From Populus alba (Eukaryota > Streptophyta > Magnoliopsida > Malpighiales > Salicaceae), in NCBI RefSeq assembly GCF_005239225.2, contig NC_133302.1:16905357-16969356 (forward strand): a stretch of DNA of 64,000 nucleotides, in the 5' to 3' direction. The position numbers and the translations under genes are program-made. Below the pieces are notes generated by a model. It did no database searches, was not told where the DNA came from, and saw only the letters and a program-made list of their open reading frames with translations. The stretch's first letter is position 1. Every line of letters begins with the position of its first letter. Positions 11,478 to 23,800 of this stretch are shown piece after piece.

Positions 11478-14171
11478 TGGGAGTGAGCATTTTCGTTTCG
11501 GTTCAGTTTTTGTATAAAAAAGTAACCAAAATAAAATTTTGAAAGTCTGAAAAATTCAAACCGGAACCAGCTCAAAACCGACCGGTTTCGGTTCGGTCCA
11601 GTTCGGTTTTTTTGCCATAAAAACCGAAAAAACCTATATTTTTTGTTTAGGTTTTTTTTAGATTTTCTGATTGGCTTTCTAATGGGCTTTTAATTGATAT
11701 TATCATATCTAATTTTTGTTACAAGATCCTATAATATATTTAACTTTTTTTTTGTCATTGAATATTCATTTATATTAAATTATGAGTGCTAATATTATGT
11801 TCATATGTTGCAAGACTTTTAATATTTGTGTTTTGGACTCCTCCTGCATCTGAGTTTAAATTACACACAATTTAAAATCTAAATTACAAACCATTGCCTT
11901 CAAAAGGGCTTAATAAAAACAACAAATAACCTTGTCATAAAAAATAAAAAACTTCATGCAAAAAATATAGATGAAAAATCTTCATTGTGCACATCATCCC
12001 AATCGAAAAAGCACGTCAACATAACAAGAACATTGCACTTTGATTCCTTAATACCTGGCTGGAATTCAAGATATAAAATTATAACATGATAAAATAAATT
12101 AGAATATGTAAAAATAAAAAGTAGTATTTTACCATCAAATTAACTTTGAACTAATTATCATCCGTTGCTAGATGTAACTTTCCACCGAATTCTACAAAAT
12201 AAAAAATTAGACATGTTAGAAGATTGCAAATACTTTAATTAATAAATCACAAAATAAAATATACAAGTTTATAAAAAAAAAATTACCCAACTCAAGGTTT
12301 TTGTAAGTTTCAAGATCATTTATTAAGCTTCTAAATGATAATTGGATATCGATGCAGTAGTTCTGAAAGCATATACTTTTACACCACATTCTAAACACTG
12401 GAGAAAATCAAGCAAGTGATTTCAAGAAAATCACTTTGTTTCAATAACAGCACTGGTTTAATAACATAGTTCAACAACACACTAAGCCATCATACAAATG
12501 CTGATGAAAGTAAAAACAATCCAGGTAAGAATTAAGGCTTCTTTAGTCTTTCATTTTTCCTTTGCAAATTTGTTTGAATTTGTCACATTATGTCCAGTAG
12601 TTTATTTCCCTGAAAGAAAAACAAGGAGCTGGAATATACATGTTGGCTGGTGCTTAATGCTTAATTGCTTACTAACAAGGACCTTTATTGAATGATGTTT
12701 CTCGACAATAATTTTTCCCACTAAAATGAGCAAAACCCAGATCCAAATTCCCACTTTAGTTAACTACATCAACTCAAATCTAAGTTCTGCTCTCCTATCC
12801 ATACAGCTGAAAATCAAAATTTCTTTTAAGATCATTAATTACCACAAATCTCAAAAACCCATTTGCTATGGTATCATGCTCGAAATGATTTTTTGACATG
12901 CAACATTTTTTGACTACTGGTTTAAGCTTCAACCAAAAGAACAGCTGAAATAATATAGTAAAGAAGCTACATGCCAAACTAATGAGAGACAAGCAGTAAT
13001 GATTCTGAACTACATAAGCTCAGACCAGATTTCATAGCTATATAGTAGAGAGTACTAGAATAAGCACATAAATACAACAGTCAATTGAGAAGGGCTTCAG
13101 AAGAATAAAACAATGACTGCCACTCTGTGAGGGAAATCTAAAGATATTAAATAGGGAGGAAAACATACTGTGATGGGACAAGTGGAGTATAAACTATGTT
13201 CGGCTCCACGATTTCTCCAAGAACCAATATACCACCTCCAGCATCATCTCCTTTCAAGCAGTGAGAGAACACTCTTGGTGTTATTCCCTGTGAAGCTAGC
13301 TGGGAGATAACAGACATGTCCTGTTGTCCGAACCCAAATATCCTATCAACTGCTCTGTCTGGCTTTGTCAGGTCCCCAGTTTGTAATGTGCTACACCTGT
13401 TTCATAATCCTCCATCAGAATCCATGAATTCCAGAGTTCAAACAAATGAATATCATACAACTACCATCTTAATTTTGACAGATCCATAATTTAAAACCTC
13501 ATAATCCAAAACACCCAGTCTCCATCAACAGCAATTTGCAAAACAAGAAAAGAAATCCGAAAACTTAGAAAAACCCATGATTCAAATATGGTTTAAAAGA
13601 TAGAATTACCCAACGAGGAAAGGGTCAAAGGTTCCTTGGACAGGGAAATCAACAACACCACCTCCTGTTATGAGTTGTGACAAGATTCAAGGTCGGGTGT
13701 GAGAGAGGGAGGTGACTGGTTTGCTAGATCTGGACAATGAAGGTTAGGTGTGCTGGTGTGGTGTGTGTCATGCCTGTGTGGGAGAGGGATGTGGCTGAAG
13801 TCAGGAGAATGGAGATGAAGACGGATTAATTTGATTTTGTTAGAGACTTGAGAATGAGATGAGATCTGCGAAGGTGTGAATTGTGAGGGTTGAGGGAGCG
13901 GCTTGTTTGCTCAGGACGGCTGGACGCGCTAGGGTTAAGAAAATTAGAGAGCATTTTTTTTGTATTTATAGTACCCCTTAACTGAACCGGTTCGGTTCGG
14001 TTGGGGTTTTTTCGGTTTCAGGTTTCTGAAACCGGAACCGAACCGAACCGAACTTTTTTTAAAAAAAAATAATCGGTTTACTCGATTTTTTTTTTCGGTT
14101 CGGTTTTTTCGGTTATTTTTTTCTCGGTTTTCTCGGTTTAATCGGTTTCTCGGTTTTTTTGCTCACCCCTA
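11478..14171. mobile_element. Non-autonomous hAT-type DNA transposon carrying gene fragments
   Basis: The element starts TGGGAGTGAGCA and ends TGCTCACCCCTA, forming short terminal inverted repeats of the plant hAT kind. It is bounded by an 8-bp target-site duplication ATCCTACC (11470-11477 and 14172-14179). Both subterminal regions are crowded with CGGTTCGGTT-like repeats (about 11500-11630 and 13980-14155), as is common in plant hAT elements. No hAT transposase frame is visible. The right half holds two exons of an aspartic protease on the minus strand, so it looks like a gene-capturing (Pack-type) element of 2694 bp. Confidence 0.85.
13169..13682 (-). pseudogene. Captured fragments of an A1-family aspartic protease
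   Basis: On the minus strand one exon piece (about 13682-13610) reads GGGVVDFPVQGTFDPFLVG and ends at a GTAATT donor. A second exon (13396-13169, 228 nt, open) starts after a CAG acceptor, reads [17 protein letters not shown], then [33 protein letters not shown] and [13 protein letters not shown], and ends at a GTATGT donor. These resemble plant A1 aspartic proteases of the secreted nepenthesin-like group. The exons that should lie between them, including the one with the catalytic DTGS, are missing: only about 213 bp separate the pieces. Retained splice sites show that genomic DNA, not cDNA, was captured. An in-frame stop lies upstream of the first piece. It is not a functional protease. Confidence 0.75.
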
Positions 14172-14407
14172 ATCCTACCTTTCCTTTGTTAATTCCAATG
14201 CTTCAGGGCTAAGCCAGAACTCCTTTCACTTTTTCTTTGTTTTCGTCAAGAATTCATACTAAAGAAGTATTCATAAATTATAATTGTCAATTTATTTAAT
14301 AAAAATATCGGTGAGAATTTTTCTAATTAGATTGGAATTTTATAAATGTTCGTCTATATCCAAATCCTAATTGATTCAGCCACTCTTGTTGTTTTTGTTA
14401 GATATCT

Positions 14408-15236
14408 AGGCCTGTATTTATTTTCCAGAAACTGGTTTTTAGAAAATCATTTTTCAAATTTTTCTATGTTTGTTTGCTATTAAAAAAGGTGGTCAACAGA
14501 AAATACTTTTTGATCAACGAAAAACACTTTTCAGTCAAAGAAAAATTTGACTTGGTTTCCAGGAAAGTGTTTTCCTTTTATTTTGAGCGGAAAACATTTT
14601 CCAGAAATTGTGAAAAATTTAGAAATGTCATATTATTTGTTGATTATATCAAATTCGATCCTCAAACTTCTGATTACTATATATATTTTGTTTTGAATAT
14701 TTGTTTTTCAATTTCATCCCTTATAATTTAATTTTTATATTAATTTTGGTCCTTATTTTTATAATTGTTATTTTCTTTTCCCTTATCATTTTTTAATTAA
14801 AATTTTTTATCTATCAAATTTGATTCTCATTCTTTTGATTGTTACTTATTTTATTTGAAATAATTTATGAAATGTTAATTATTATTATTTTAATTTCTTC
14901 ATCTTTCAATTTTATTTTTATTTTTTAGATTTGATCTTTATTATTTTGATTATTATTTATTTTATTTTAGATAATTTATGAAAATTATATATTTTTTTCA
15001 ATTTCATTCTCATTCAACTTTTTAATTTGTAAGATTTGTTTCTTATTATTTTAATAAACTTGAAAAAAATAAAATATTAATAAGTTATTTTTCAGCTTAT
15101 TTTTCATGACATAACCAAATACTGGAAAATATTTTCCAACTTATTTTCATTACACTACTAAATATAAAAAAATAATTCATTTTCTTGGAATTTATTTTTT
15201 TAAAAAAACTACTTTCCAGCAAACAAACAGGACTCT
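14408..15236 (+). repeat. MITE-like element with TTTTCC/GGAAAA repeats, copy 1
   Basis: The segment starts AGGCCTGTATTTATTTTCC and ends GCAAACAAACAGGACT, an imperfect terminal inverted repeat. Internally it shares long stretches, in reverse complement, with 32417-33445, including the phrase TTGATTATATCAAATTCG and a run around TTATTATTTTAATAAACTTG. No coding capacity is visible. No target-site duplication could be fixed by eye. Confidence 0.6.
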
Positions 15237-16989
15237 AATTTGAAATCCACTTGTTTATTCTAAGAAAAAGTGATTACATTTTAAAAAAGTATCAGCTGAA
15301 ATGTAAATAAAGACATTTAGAGATGATTGGCATTACAATAAATTTTATTTTGGAAGTTTTTTAAAAAATATATATTTTTTAAAAATAAATTAATGTTTTA
15401 TTTTAGTATTTTTTTTGATAATTTTTAATATGCTAATGTAAAAATTAAAAAAAATATTTTAATATATTTTTAAATAAAAAATACTTTTAAAAAACACCCT
15501 TCATTACAATATTAAAAATACACTTAGCAATAATAATATAAAAATGAGATTAACAACGCGCTTATTAAAATGAGATTAGCAAAGCGCTTATTGTGCGTGT
15601 AAATTATACACGTGTTGACTTTATTTTTCTTTTAATTGTAAGAAGGAATGAACATGAAAAAACTTAGAACATCAAATCAATTGATTGATGGATAGTAGGA
15701 CAAAGAGATCATGCTGAGGGTGCAGCTAATCAGAGGTGTTTTGGAGTGAATTTTAAATAATTTTTTTTATTAAATTATATATTTTATAGTATTTTTTAAA
15801 TTGTTTTAATATATTAATTTTAAATATAAATTTTTAAAAAATATTTTAATATTTTTTAAATCACTACAATACTCTCAAACATTCTTAATATACAAATCCA
15901 AGAAGTTTATGATATACAATGTAATTGACATAATCAAAAGTTAGGAGGACATTTTTGTTCAAAAGCATCATTTAGTTGAAAATTCTTTTAGATGCGCAGT
16001 TTTCATTAACTTTTTGCAGGGGTGAGAAAATCTGGGAAACCATTCCCAACATGTTTTTGGCGACATGGATTTAGATATGAAAAATAACACTTTTCCTATT
16101 CTTTTTTTTTCCATTGTATTATTTGAACATAATTTTATTTTCAAATTTTTGTAGAAAAGTGAAATAGTGCTCCATTGCTTAAAGATACCATAAGGTCTCC
16201 TGTTTAGATGAATTGGATCTGTTTATGTGTATATCGAGGTTATTAAAATCACGAGTCAACTCGTAAAATCGTAAAAGTTTACAAGTCAACATGTATCTAA
16301 TGTGCTAAATCAGACTAAAAATTCAAAATCAGTAAAATCAAACTTAACTCTTGCAAAATCGGTAAACTCGGTCCGATTTTACGAGCTTACTAAATTTATG
16401 ATATGAACCAAGTCATGTTCAAATTTGGCTTTAAAATGTCTGCTTACTTATTTTGCGAGATTGAGCATATCTTTCAAACCGTATATTGGATAAAACTGAA
16501 ATTTTATAGAGAAATATTAGATATATGAAGATATATTGTGGTAACTTTTCAGGTCAAATGGAGTTAGGGAACATAATATTTTAGAGGGTCAAATTTAGTA
16601 AACTAATATTGTCAAATATGTCAAACAATACCTTCGTGTACTGTTTGAGACATATTTAGAGCTACTAGTGGAATTTTGCTTCGATTAAAGTTGGGATAAA
16701 AACTGGACATCTGAAACTTTCCAACTATATATCGTAGGCCCAATAATTCATCTAAACGAGAGAAAACAACATGTTTCAAATTAGGAGAAAACGATATGTT
16801 TGAAATCAGGACTCAAATCTGCCAAGAATATACAAAAATTAGAGATTCACGTTGCATGGAGGAATATTAACATGAAGATTTTTTTTATTATTCTCTCCTG
16901 ATTTATTAATTTATACTATCTATTTCTCTCATTTTATTTATATTTTTCATTGATTATAATATTGTTGATTCATTTTATTTATATTTCTC
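15237..16989. other. AT-rich intergenic stretch
   Basis: No gene is recognised. The phrase GCGCTTATT is repeated near 15560 and 15585. From about 16225 a stretch beginning GGTTATTAAAATCACGAGTC resembles the ends of the dispersed MITE-like family found at 18440-18612 and 50324-50885. Confidence 0.4.
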
Positions 16990-18083
16990 TTAAAACATTC
17001 TTTATAGTTACAAAAGATATTAATCATACCATCATTCTTGGCACTCCATTCATCGACATGATCACCCCGTACAAAGCATATCATGATTGTATTTCCTCCA
17101 AAATCAATAGCGTCAACCTTGATTAAAGCATGCTCTATACATACCTATCATATTAATGCATTGATTCATGGAAAACAATTCCATTTACATGATTTACAAA
17201 ACCATGTTTCTTATTGTCATATCAATAAACAATTACAAAACTCTATTTTACAAAAGAAAATCATTGATTTACAAAGGAAGATTGAACAACAAATCTGTTC
17301 AGACTTACCCAATGCCTTCTGGAAAAGAAAACAACATGTTGTTGATCTTCCTTATGAAGATATTTTTTCAGAAAAACATATATCTACAAAAGCAAGACCT
17401 ATTCAAATGAATGCTGATCTCGAACAACATTGCCGACTTGAAAACCAAGATCTCAAGTCTAAAGGTCTTATTCAAAAGTCTAGATCACTATGATCGTGTG
17501 GAGCATTCTATGTGAATAAAAACTCCGAAATTGAAAGAGGCACACTAAGACTTGTGATCAACTACAAACCCTTAAATTCTGCTTTAAAATGGATTAGATA
17601 TCCAATCCAAAACAAAAAAAGATTTATTATAAAAATTACATTCTGCATTTATATTTTTTAAATTTGATATGAAATTCGGATTTTGGCAAATCCAGATTGA
17701 TCATAAGGATCGATACAAAACTGCATTCACAGTTCCTTTCGGTTAATACGAATGGAATGTCATGCCTTTTGGCTTGAAAAATGCACCTTTTGAATTCCAA
17801 CGCATTATGAATGACATTTTCAATGCACATTTCAAATTCTACATTGTTTACATTGAAAATGTTCTTATTTTTTTCCCAATCAATAGATCAACATTTTAAG
17901 CACTTGCATACATTCTTTCATACTACACAACAAAATGGATTAGTTGTTTCAAAATCCAAAATTTTTCTATTTCAAACTCATGTCCGTTTCTTAAGACATT
18001 ATATCTGCCAAGGTACTGTGACACCTATTGAGAGATCTTTATCCTTTACCAATAAATTTCCCGATAACATTGTATATATATAA
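16990..18083 (+). pseudogene. Degenerate endogenous caulimovirid-like protease/RT fragment
   Basis: Reading across frames on the plus strand shows a retropepsin-like motif (ILGTPFI, about 17030), a linker with KARPIQMNADLEQHC, then reverse-transcriptase blocks (LVINYKPLNSALKWIRYP; FDMKFGFWQIQIDHKD; YEWNVMPFGLKNAP). These block signatures belong to plant pararetroviruses (Caulimoviridae) rather than to Ty1/copia; a Ty3/gypsy origin is the alternative. It is dead: an in-frame TGA at 17491-17493, a TAA at 17744-17746, a frame change near the T-run at about 17870, and YIEN where the YxDD catalytic box should be. No movement protein, coat protein or terminal repeats are seen here. It is an old integrated fragment. 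Confidence 0.65.
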
Positions 18084-18619
18084 TGTTGCATTATAGGTAT
18101 ACATTGACCCATTCTATTCTATTATATTTAACGTTCTATATGAAAATGGGTTTGCAACTGGTGTGGAAAATAATGATAATTGATAATTTGCAAGTACTTG
18201 TCAATAGGAGTTTCCTATAACAATGCTTTTGTGCCTTTCATCATATTACTCTTGTTTTTGGCCAAAGGGATGGAATATTTGCGTGTATTATTGCTCCAAA
18301 CAGAGATCTCGATATCAATTCATAAGGACAATGAGTTATAATTAAATTCATGCATCAATCTTGCTCATTACTCTATAAAAAATAATGCTTGTTGACTCCC
18401 AAAAATTATATCCATAAAATTGTGAGATTTCAAGAATAAATTAATACCAATTAAAAAAAAAACAGGTCTCAATCGGGTTTTACCAGATCGTTCAAGTCAC
18501 AGGCCAACCGAGTTTTACCGGATTTTTACTCATTTTGAATTTTTACTTTATCCGAATAAGTCCAACCACCCGGTCAACCTGCCAAGTAGGTTCAGGTTTA
18601 ATAACTATGATTGACACAG
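18084..18619. other. Intergenic stretch with partial MITE-like repeat
   Basis: No gene is recognised. About 18440-18612 (GTCTCAATCGGGTTTTACC to TTTAATAACTATG) matches the right end of the 50324-50885 element. It is a partial copy. Confidence 0.4.
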
Positions 18620-19140
18620 TGCATTAAGTCTAAGTAGAAATAAAAATATGGTTTCATGGTAAAGTTGCAATATTTCAACGGTTAGGGTTTTTAATAATTA
18701 ATTTAATTATAATGGCAATCATATAATATTTTTATATTTTTTGTCGATTGAGTTTTCACGCGCTCAACTTATTATGTAAAAAGTTATAAACAATATCAAT
18801 AATGATATGTTGACATGTAAAGTGTCGTTTCTGAATCTATAAAGAAAAAGTGAAATCTCACTTTATAATAATATAAAAAGTAAATGATATTTTTATGCTA
18901 AATATAGACATAATACTATAATTTTTTTTAATAGTAAATGATATTTTTACACATCAATCAATCAAGATTGAGTATAGTATTTTTTTAATAAACTTTGCCA
19001 TTTGATTGTGATGCGGCTAAGGAAATTACCACGAAATTACCTCTGCTAAACTTTTTTAATATGAAATATTACCTCTGCTAAGCTTCAGTCCTCAGTACTT
19101 TACTCATCAGCTAACCTTTGCGATTGTTGCTACTGATTCC
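18620..19140 (+). repeat. Upstream duplication block, copy 2 (orphan; continues at 25730-25781)
   Basis: This is collinear with 3090-3886 in front of TNL1. The copy is split at 19140 by the Copia element and resumes at 25730 (ATTCCATGCTC...) until 25781, where a gypsy-like LTR starts. No TIR or NBS exon follows, so this is the relic upstream region of a TNL copy that was lost or displaced. Confidence 0.75.
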
Positions 19141-19398
19141 TGATAAGAAAAGATATGCAAGAACACTTGCTGAATACTTCACTGTATTACCTTGAATGAA
19201 CAACCATATGGTTTTATATAGCCTTTATAGAAATGCAGAGTGATTAATAACTGCTGCCCCGTGATTCAAGAAATCTGTTATTTGAACCAACACTAACCAA
19301 TTACCTGACTTAACTAACTGCCAACTGAATTAACTAACTAACTGCTCTAACAGATTTAGCTAACAGATTTACTGATAGTTATTGAACATTTCTCAACA
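19141..19398 (-). repeat. 3' LTR of Copia-A
   Basis: 258-bp direct repeat of 25473-25729, TGATAAGAAAAG...TCTCAACA on the plus strand, adjacent to the target duplication ATTCC. Confidence 0.92.
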
Positions 19399-22300
19399 TT
19401 CTCTCATTTAAACTAATTCTGTGTAACAATTAGTTTACATCAGGCATCACACAGACTCCTATTTGTCCTCGAAGATTCTCAAATGTCTGCAACTTAACTG
19501 GTTTTGTCAGAAGATCAGCTACTTGATCATGTGAGCCACAATGCATAAGTTCGATGATTTTGTCTCGTGTTAAATCACGTAAGAAATGGAATCTCACATC
19601 AATATGCTTACTGCTTCCATGCATAATATGATTTCGTGAGAGCTTGATAGTTGAGCTATTATCACACATTAAGATGGTGCAACCTTTTTGTTCATGATTT
19701 AGCTTCTCTAGAATCCTTCTCATCCATACTGCCTGGCAAGCACAAGCTGCTGCTGCCACGAATTCTGCTTCAGTTGTTGACAGAGTAACTATAGGCTGCT
19801 TCTTTGATGCCCATGAAACTGCTCCTCCACTCAGCATGAAGACATAACCGGATGTGCTCTTTCTGTCTGTAATGTCTCCTGCATAGTCACTATCAGTATA
19901 TGCAATCAGCTGCTTGTCCTCATTCTTCTTGTAGTATATACCATAGTTAATAGTGCCCTTCAAGTATCTCAATATTCTTTTAGCAGCTTGTAGATGCCCT
20001 TCTGTTGGATTAGCCATAAAACTGCTTATAAAACTCACCCCAAACATGATATCTGGCCTTGTAGTAGTGATGTACATAAGACTTCCTACTATTTATTTAT
20101 ATTAAGTATCATCGATTCTGTTTCCTTCTCCAACTTTATCAGTTTTGCAAGCAGGGACTATGAGATTCATTACTGCATTGCTTTCTTCCATTCCAAAGCA
20201 TTTCAGAACCTCTAGTGTATATTTTCGTTGACAGATAAAGATTCCATTGGGACGTTGGAGTACTTCTATACCTAGGAAGAACCTCATTCTTCCTAGATCA
20301 GTCATATCAAAAACCTTCATCATTGACTATTTAAATTCCAGCATCATCTCCTCATTATCTCCAGTGAAAATCAGGTCATCCACATAAATGCTCACGATAA
20401 GAATTTTGCCTCCACTGGTTAGTTTAACAAATAGAGTTTGTTCACTGATGCACGTTTGAAATCCTTCATGAGTGAAGTAAGCTTCAATGCGACTAAACCA
20501 AGCTCGGGGGGCTTGGTTTAGTCCATATAATGCTTTATGTAATTTGTAAACTTTGTGCTCATTTCCTTTCTGCTCATACCTTTTTGGTTGTTCTACAAAC
20601 AACTCCTCACTCAATTCCCCATGCAGAAAGGCTGACTTAACATCTAATTGATAGATAGGCCAACCTTTCCTAGCAGCTAATGCAATGATCATCCGAACAG
20701 TGTCCATTCTTGCCACCGGAGCAAATACTTCAGTGTAATCCACACCATGTTGTTGAACATAACCCTTAGCCACTAACCTGGCTTTGAACTTATCCACTTT
20801 GCCAGTCTCATTTAACTTGGTCTTGTATATCCATTTCACCCCAATCTTCTTGGTTCCAGCTGGTAATTCAGTTAGACTCCATGTCTCATTCTTCTGAATT
20901 GACTCTATTTCAGCATCCATGGCCTCCCTCCACTTGTAGCTTTCTACTGCCTCTTCATAGCTCACGGGGTCATCAGAAGTCATAATTGCCATATTCAATT
21001 CTGTTTCTTCTTCTGATAGTCCTTCACTAGAGACATAGTCTCTCATCCAGCTAGGCATAATTGTCTCCCTCCTTGTGTTCAGATTGACACCTTCTTCATA
21101 TATTGTGTTGATAGGAGCATTGCTGGATCCTTCAATGCCATCCCAATCTGACTCTGCTCCTGAGTCTGTAATATTATTCTCAATTGCCTCTGCATCTCCA
21201 CTGATGTTTGCATTATCTCCATCAGTTTCACCTTCTTCTCCCCATTCTAAATCCATTTGTAGCTCCTCCTTGTGACTGATATCCCAGTCCCAGTGTTTAT
21301 CTTCTTCAAAGATTATGTCCCTGCTAGTTACAATTTTCTTTGTTGCAGGATCATACAATTTATAACCCTTGGATTCTTCACTTACTCCCAACAATATGCA
21401 GCACACACTCTTGTCTTCCAATTTGGTTCGTCTTGCATTTGGTATATGCACATGAGCTACACATCCAAACACTCTAAAGTGTTCAACTGAGGGCTTTATT
21501 CCAGTCCATACTTCTTCTGGAGTCATGTCTTTTACAACATTAGTAGGGCATCTGTTCAAGACATATATGATCCAGTTTACTACCTCAGCCCAGAAGCTCT
21601 TGGGAATCTTCTTTTCTATCAGCATGGATCTTACCAAGTTCATCACTGTCATATTCTTCCTCTCTGCCACTCCATTCTGCTGAGGAGTGTAGGCTGTAGT
21701 TAGCTGTCTTTTGATGCCATTCTGCAAACAGAACTCATTGAATTCCAGTGAGTTGAATTCACCACCCCTATCTATTCTTATACTCTTGATGTATTGTCCA
21801 GTTTCTTTTTCCACAAGCTTCTTAAAGTACTGGAAATGTTGGAGAGCTTCTGATTTTTCTACTAAAAAATAGACCCAGGCCTTCCTGCTATAGTCATCAA
21901 TGAGGCATAAGAAATACCTTTTCTTGCTGTTTGAGGTTGGTGTGATTGGACCACATATATCTGCATGAATAAGTTGTAACCTCTGTGATGCACGCCATTG
22001 ACTTCTTTTAGGAAAAGGTTCTCTATGCTGCTTGGCAGTAATACAAGCAGTGCATTCTGTAGTTGATGCAGGAAGTTGTGGTAGTCCTCTCACCATCTTC
22101 TTGTATTGCAGGGTTCTTAATCCTTTGTGGCTAAGGTGGCCATATCTGCAATGCCATAGATGTGACAGATCTTGTGCATGTGTATGGAAACAAGAGGCAT
22201 CTTTAACTTGAGCCTTTGCTATTAGCACAAACATCTTATTGATTGTCATCCTGGTTTGAATGATCAGACCCCTCATGGGATGATAGATTTTGCATGTTCC

Positions 22301-23443
22301 TGATTTGATGAGAATTTCCATGCCCTTTTCTTGTAGCTGGCCTATGCTTAGGAGATTATTCTTCAGTTCAGGTACATAGAAGACATCAGTGACCATGTGT
22401 TGCAAGCCATTCAAAAGCAATTTGACTTTTCCTTTACCAAGGACTGTCATCCGTGTATTATTCCTAAGCTTCACCAGTTGTCTAAATTCTTCATTCAACT
22501 CATAGAACATATTCTTGTCTCCACACATATGGTTTGAGCAGCCAGAGTCTAGAAACCATGCATCCTCTCGATTGCTGTCATATAGTTCCACATGAGACAT
22601 CAATAAAATTTCTTCTTCATTGTTCAATTCTGCATAATTTGCCTCCTTGTTCACTGTGGGACATTCATACTGGAAATGTCCAAGCTTGTGACATCAATAA
22701 CATTCCACAGTGGTTTTATCAAAGGTATATCATCCTCTACCTCTTCCTCCACCTCTGAAAGGTCGCCTGCCTTGACCTCTGCCATATGACCTTTCATCAG
22801 ATGTCACCTTTAAAGCTTGTTCCTCCATGCTGTGTTTCTGAAATTTTTGTTCATGTACAATCAATGAGCTTTGTAACTCATCAATTGAGAGAACATCAAT
22901 GTCCTTCAATTCTTCAATTGAACATACTATGTAGTTGAATCTGTCAGTCAAAGATCGAAGAATTTTCTCCACAATCGTTACATCTCGCATTTGCTCTCCA
23001 TAAATTCTCATTTTGCTGGCTACAGTCATAACCTTTGCAAAGTAGTCAGTGACATGCTCATTAGTTTTCATCTCCAGTGTTTCAAACTCCTTCCTTAGTG
23101 TTTGAAGGATTGAGCGCTTCACTCTTGCATTTCCTTCATATCTCCTCTTCATTGAGTCCCAAATCTGTTTGGAGGTGTTCTTCTCCAGAATAATTTCAAG
23201 TATAATTCTGTCAATGGCCTGAAATAGGTAGTTTTTCACTTTCAGATCTTTCAGTTTTAACTCCTCTAATATCTTTCGTTGAGTTTCGGTCACATTTGCT
23301 CCTTCTTTTGGTTCTGTGTAGCCTGACACAACCACAAGATTGATGTCTTCTCCCAAGTGCAAGAGTGTCGAAGTAATAAATAACCCGGCAAGACCGGAGT
23401 CGAACCAAAGAGAGGTTAATTATATAAATTATAAATAACAAGA

Positions 23444-23551
23444 CAACAACAACAACAATAACGACAACAACAACAACAATAACAACAACAACAACAACAA
23501 CAACAACAATAATAATAATAATAATAATAATAACAATAATAATAATAATAC
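23444..23551. repeat. (AAC)n/(AAT)n microsatellite
   Basis: A nearly pure run of AAC triplets passes into AAT triplets, inside the nested solo LTR. Confidence 0.9.
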
Positions 23552-23673
23552 TCAGTACGTGGCGTTGTTTATACCTGAGAATGATCTAAAAGATCGGGTC
23601 ACAGGTTTCCAGCCTATATACTGAGTTTATGAAAAAATCAAAGAGATATATTATATAATATAAATAGAATGTA

Positions 23674-23710
<37 letters not shown>

Positions 23711-23714
23711 GTAA

Positions 23715-23770
<56 letters not shown>

Positions 23771-23800
23771 ATAATAATAATAATAAAGAAGAAGATGAAG
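23674..23800. repeat. (AAT)n-(AGT)n-(AAT)n microsatellite
   Basis: A compound trinucleotide tract of more than 100 bp inside the nested solo LTR. On the minus strand it produces a spurious poly-tyrosine frame. Confidence 0.9.

Noticed and set aside
23380..23415. CCGGCAAGACCGGAGTCGAACC as part of a tRNA gene
   Set aside because: It does not extend into a cloverleaf and lies inside an LTR.
23444..23800. Regularly repeated units that could suggest a CRISPR-like array
   Set aside because: These are simple AAC/AAT/AGT microsatellites without spacers, in plant DNA.
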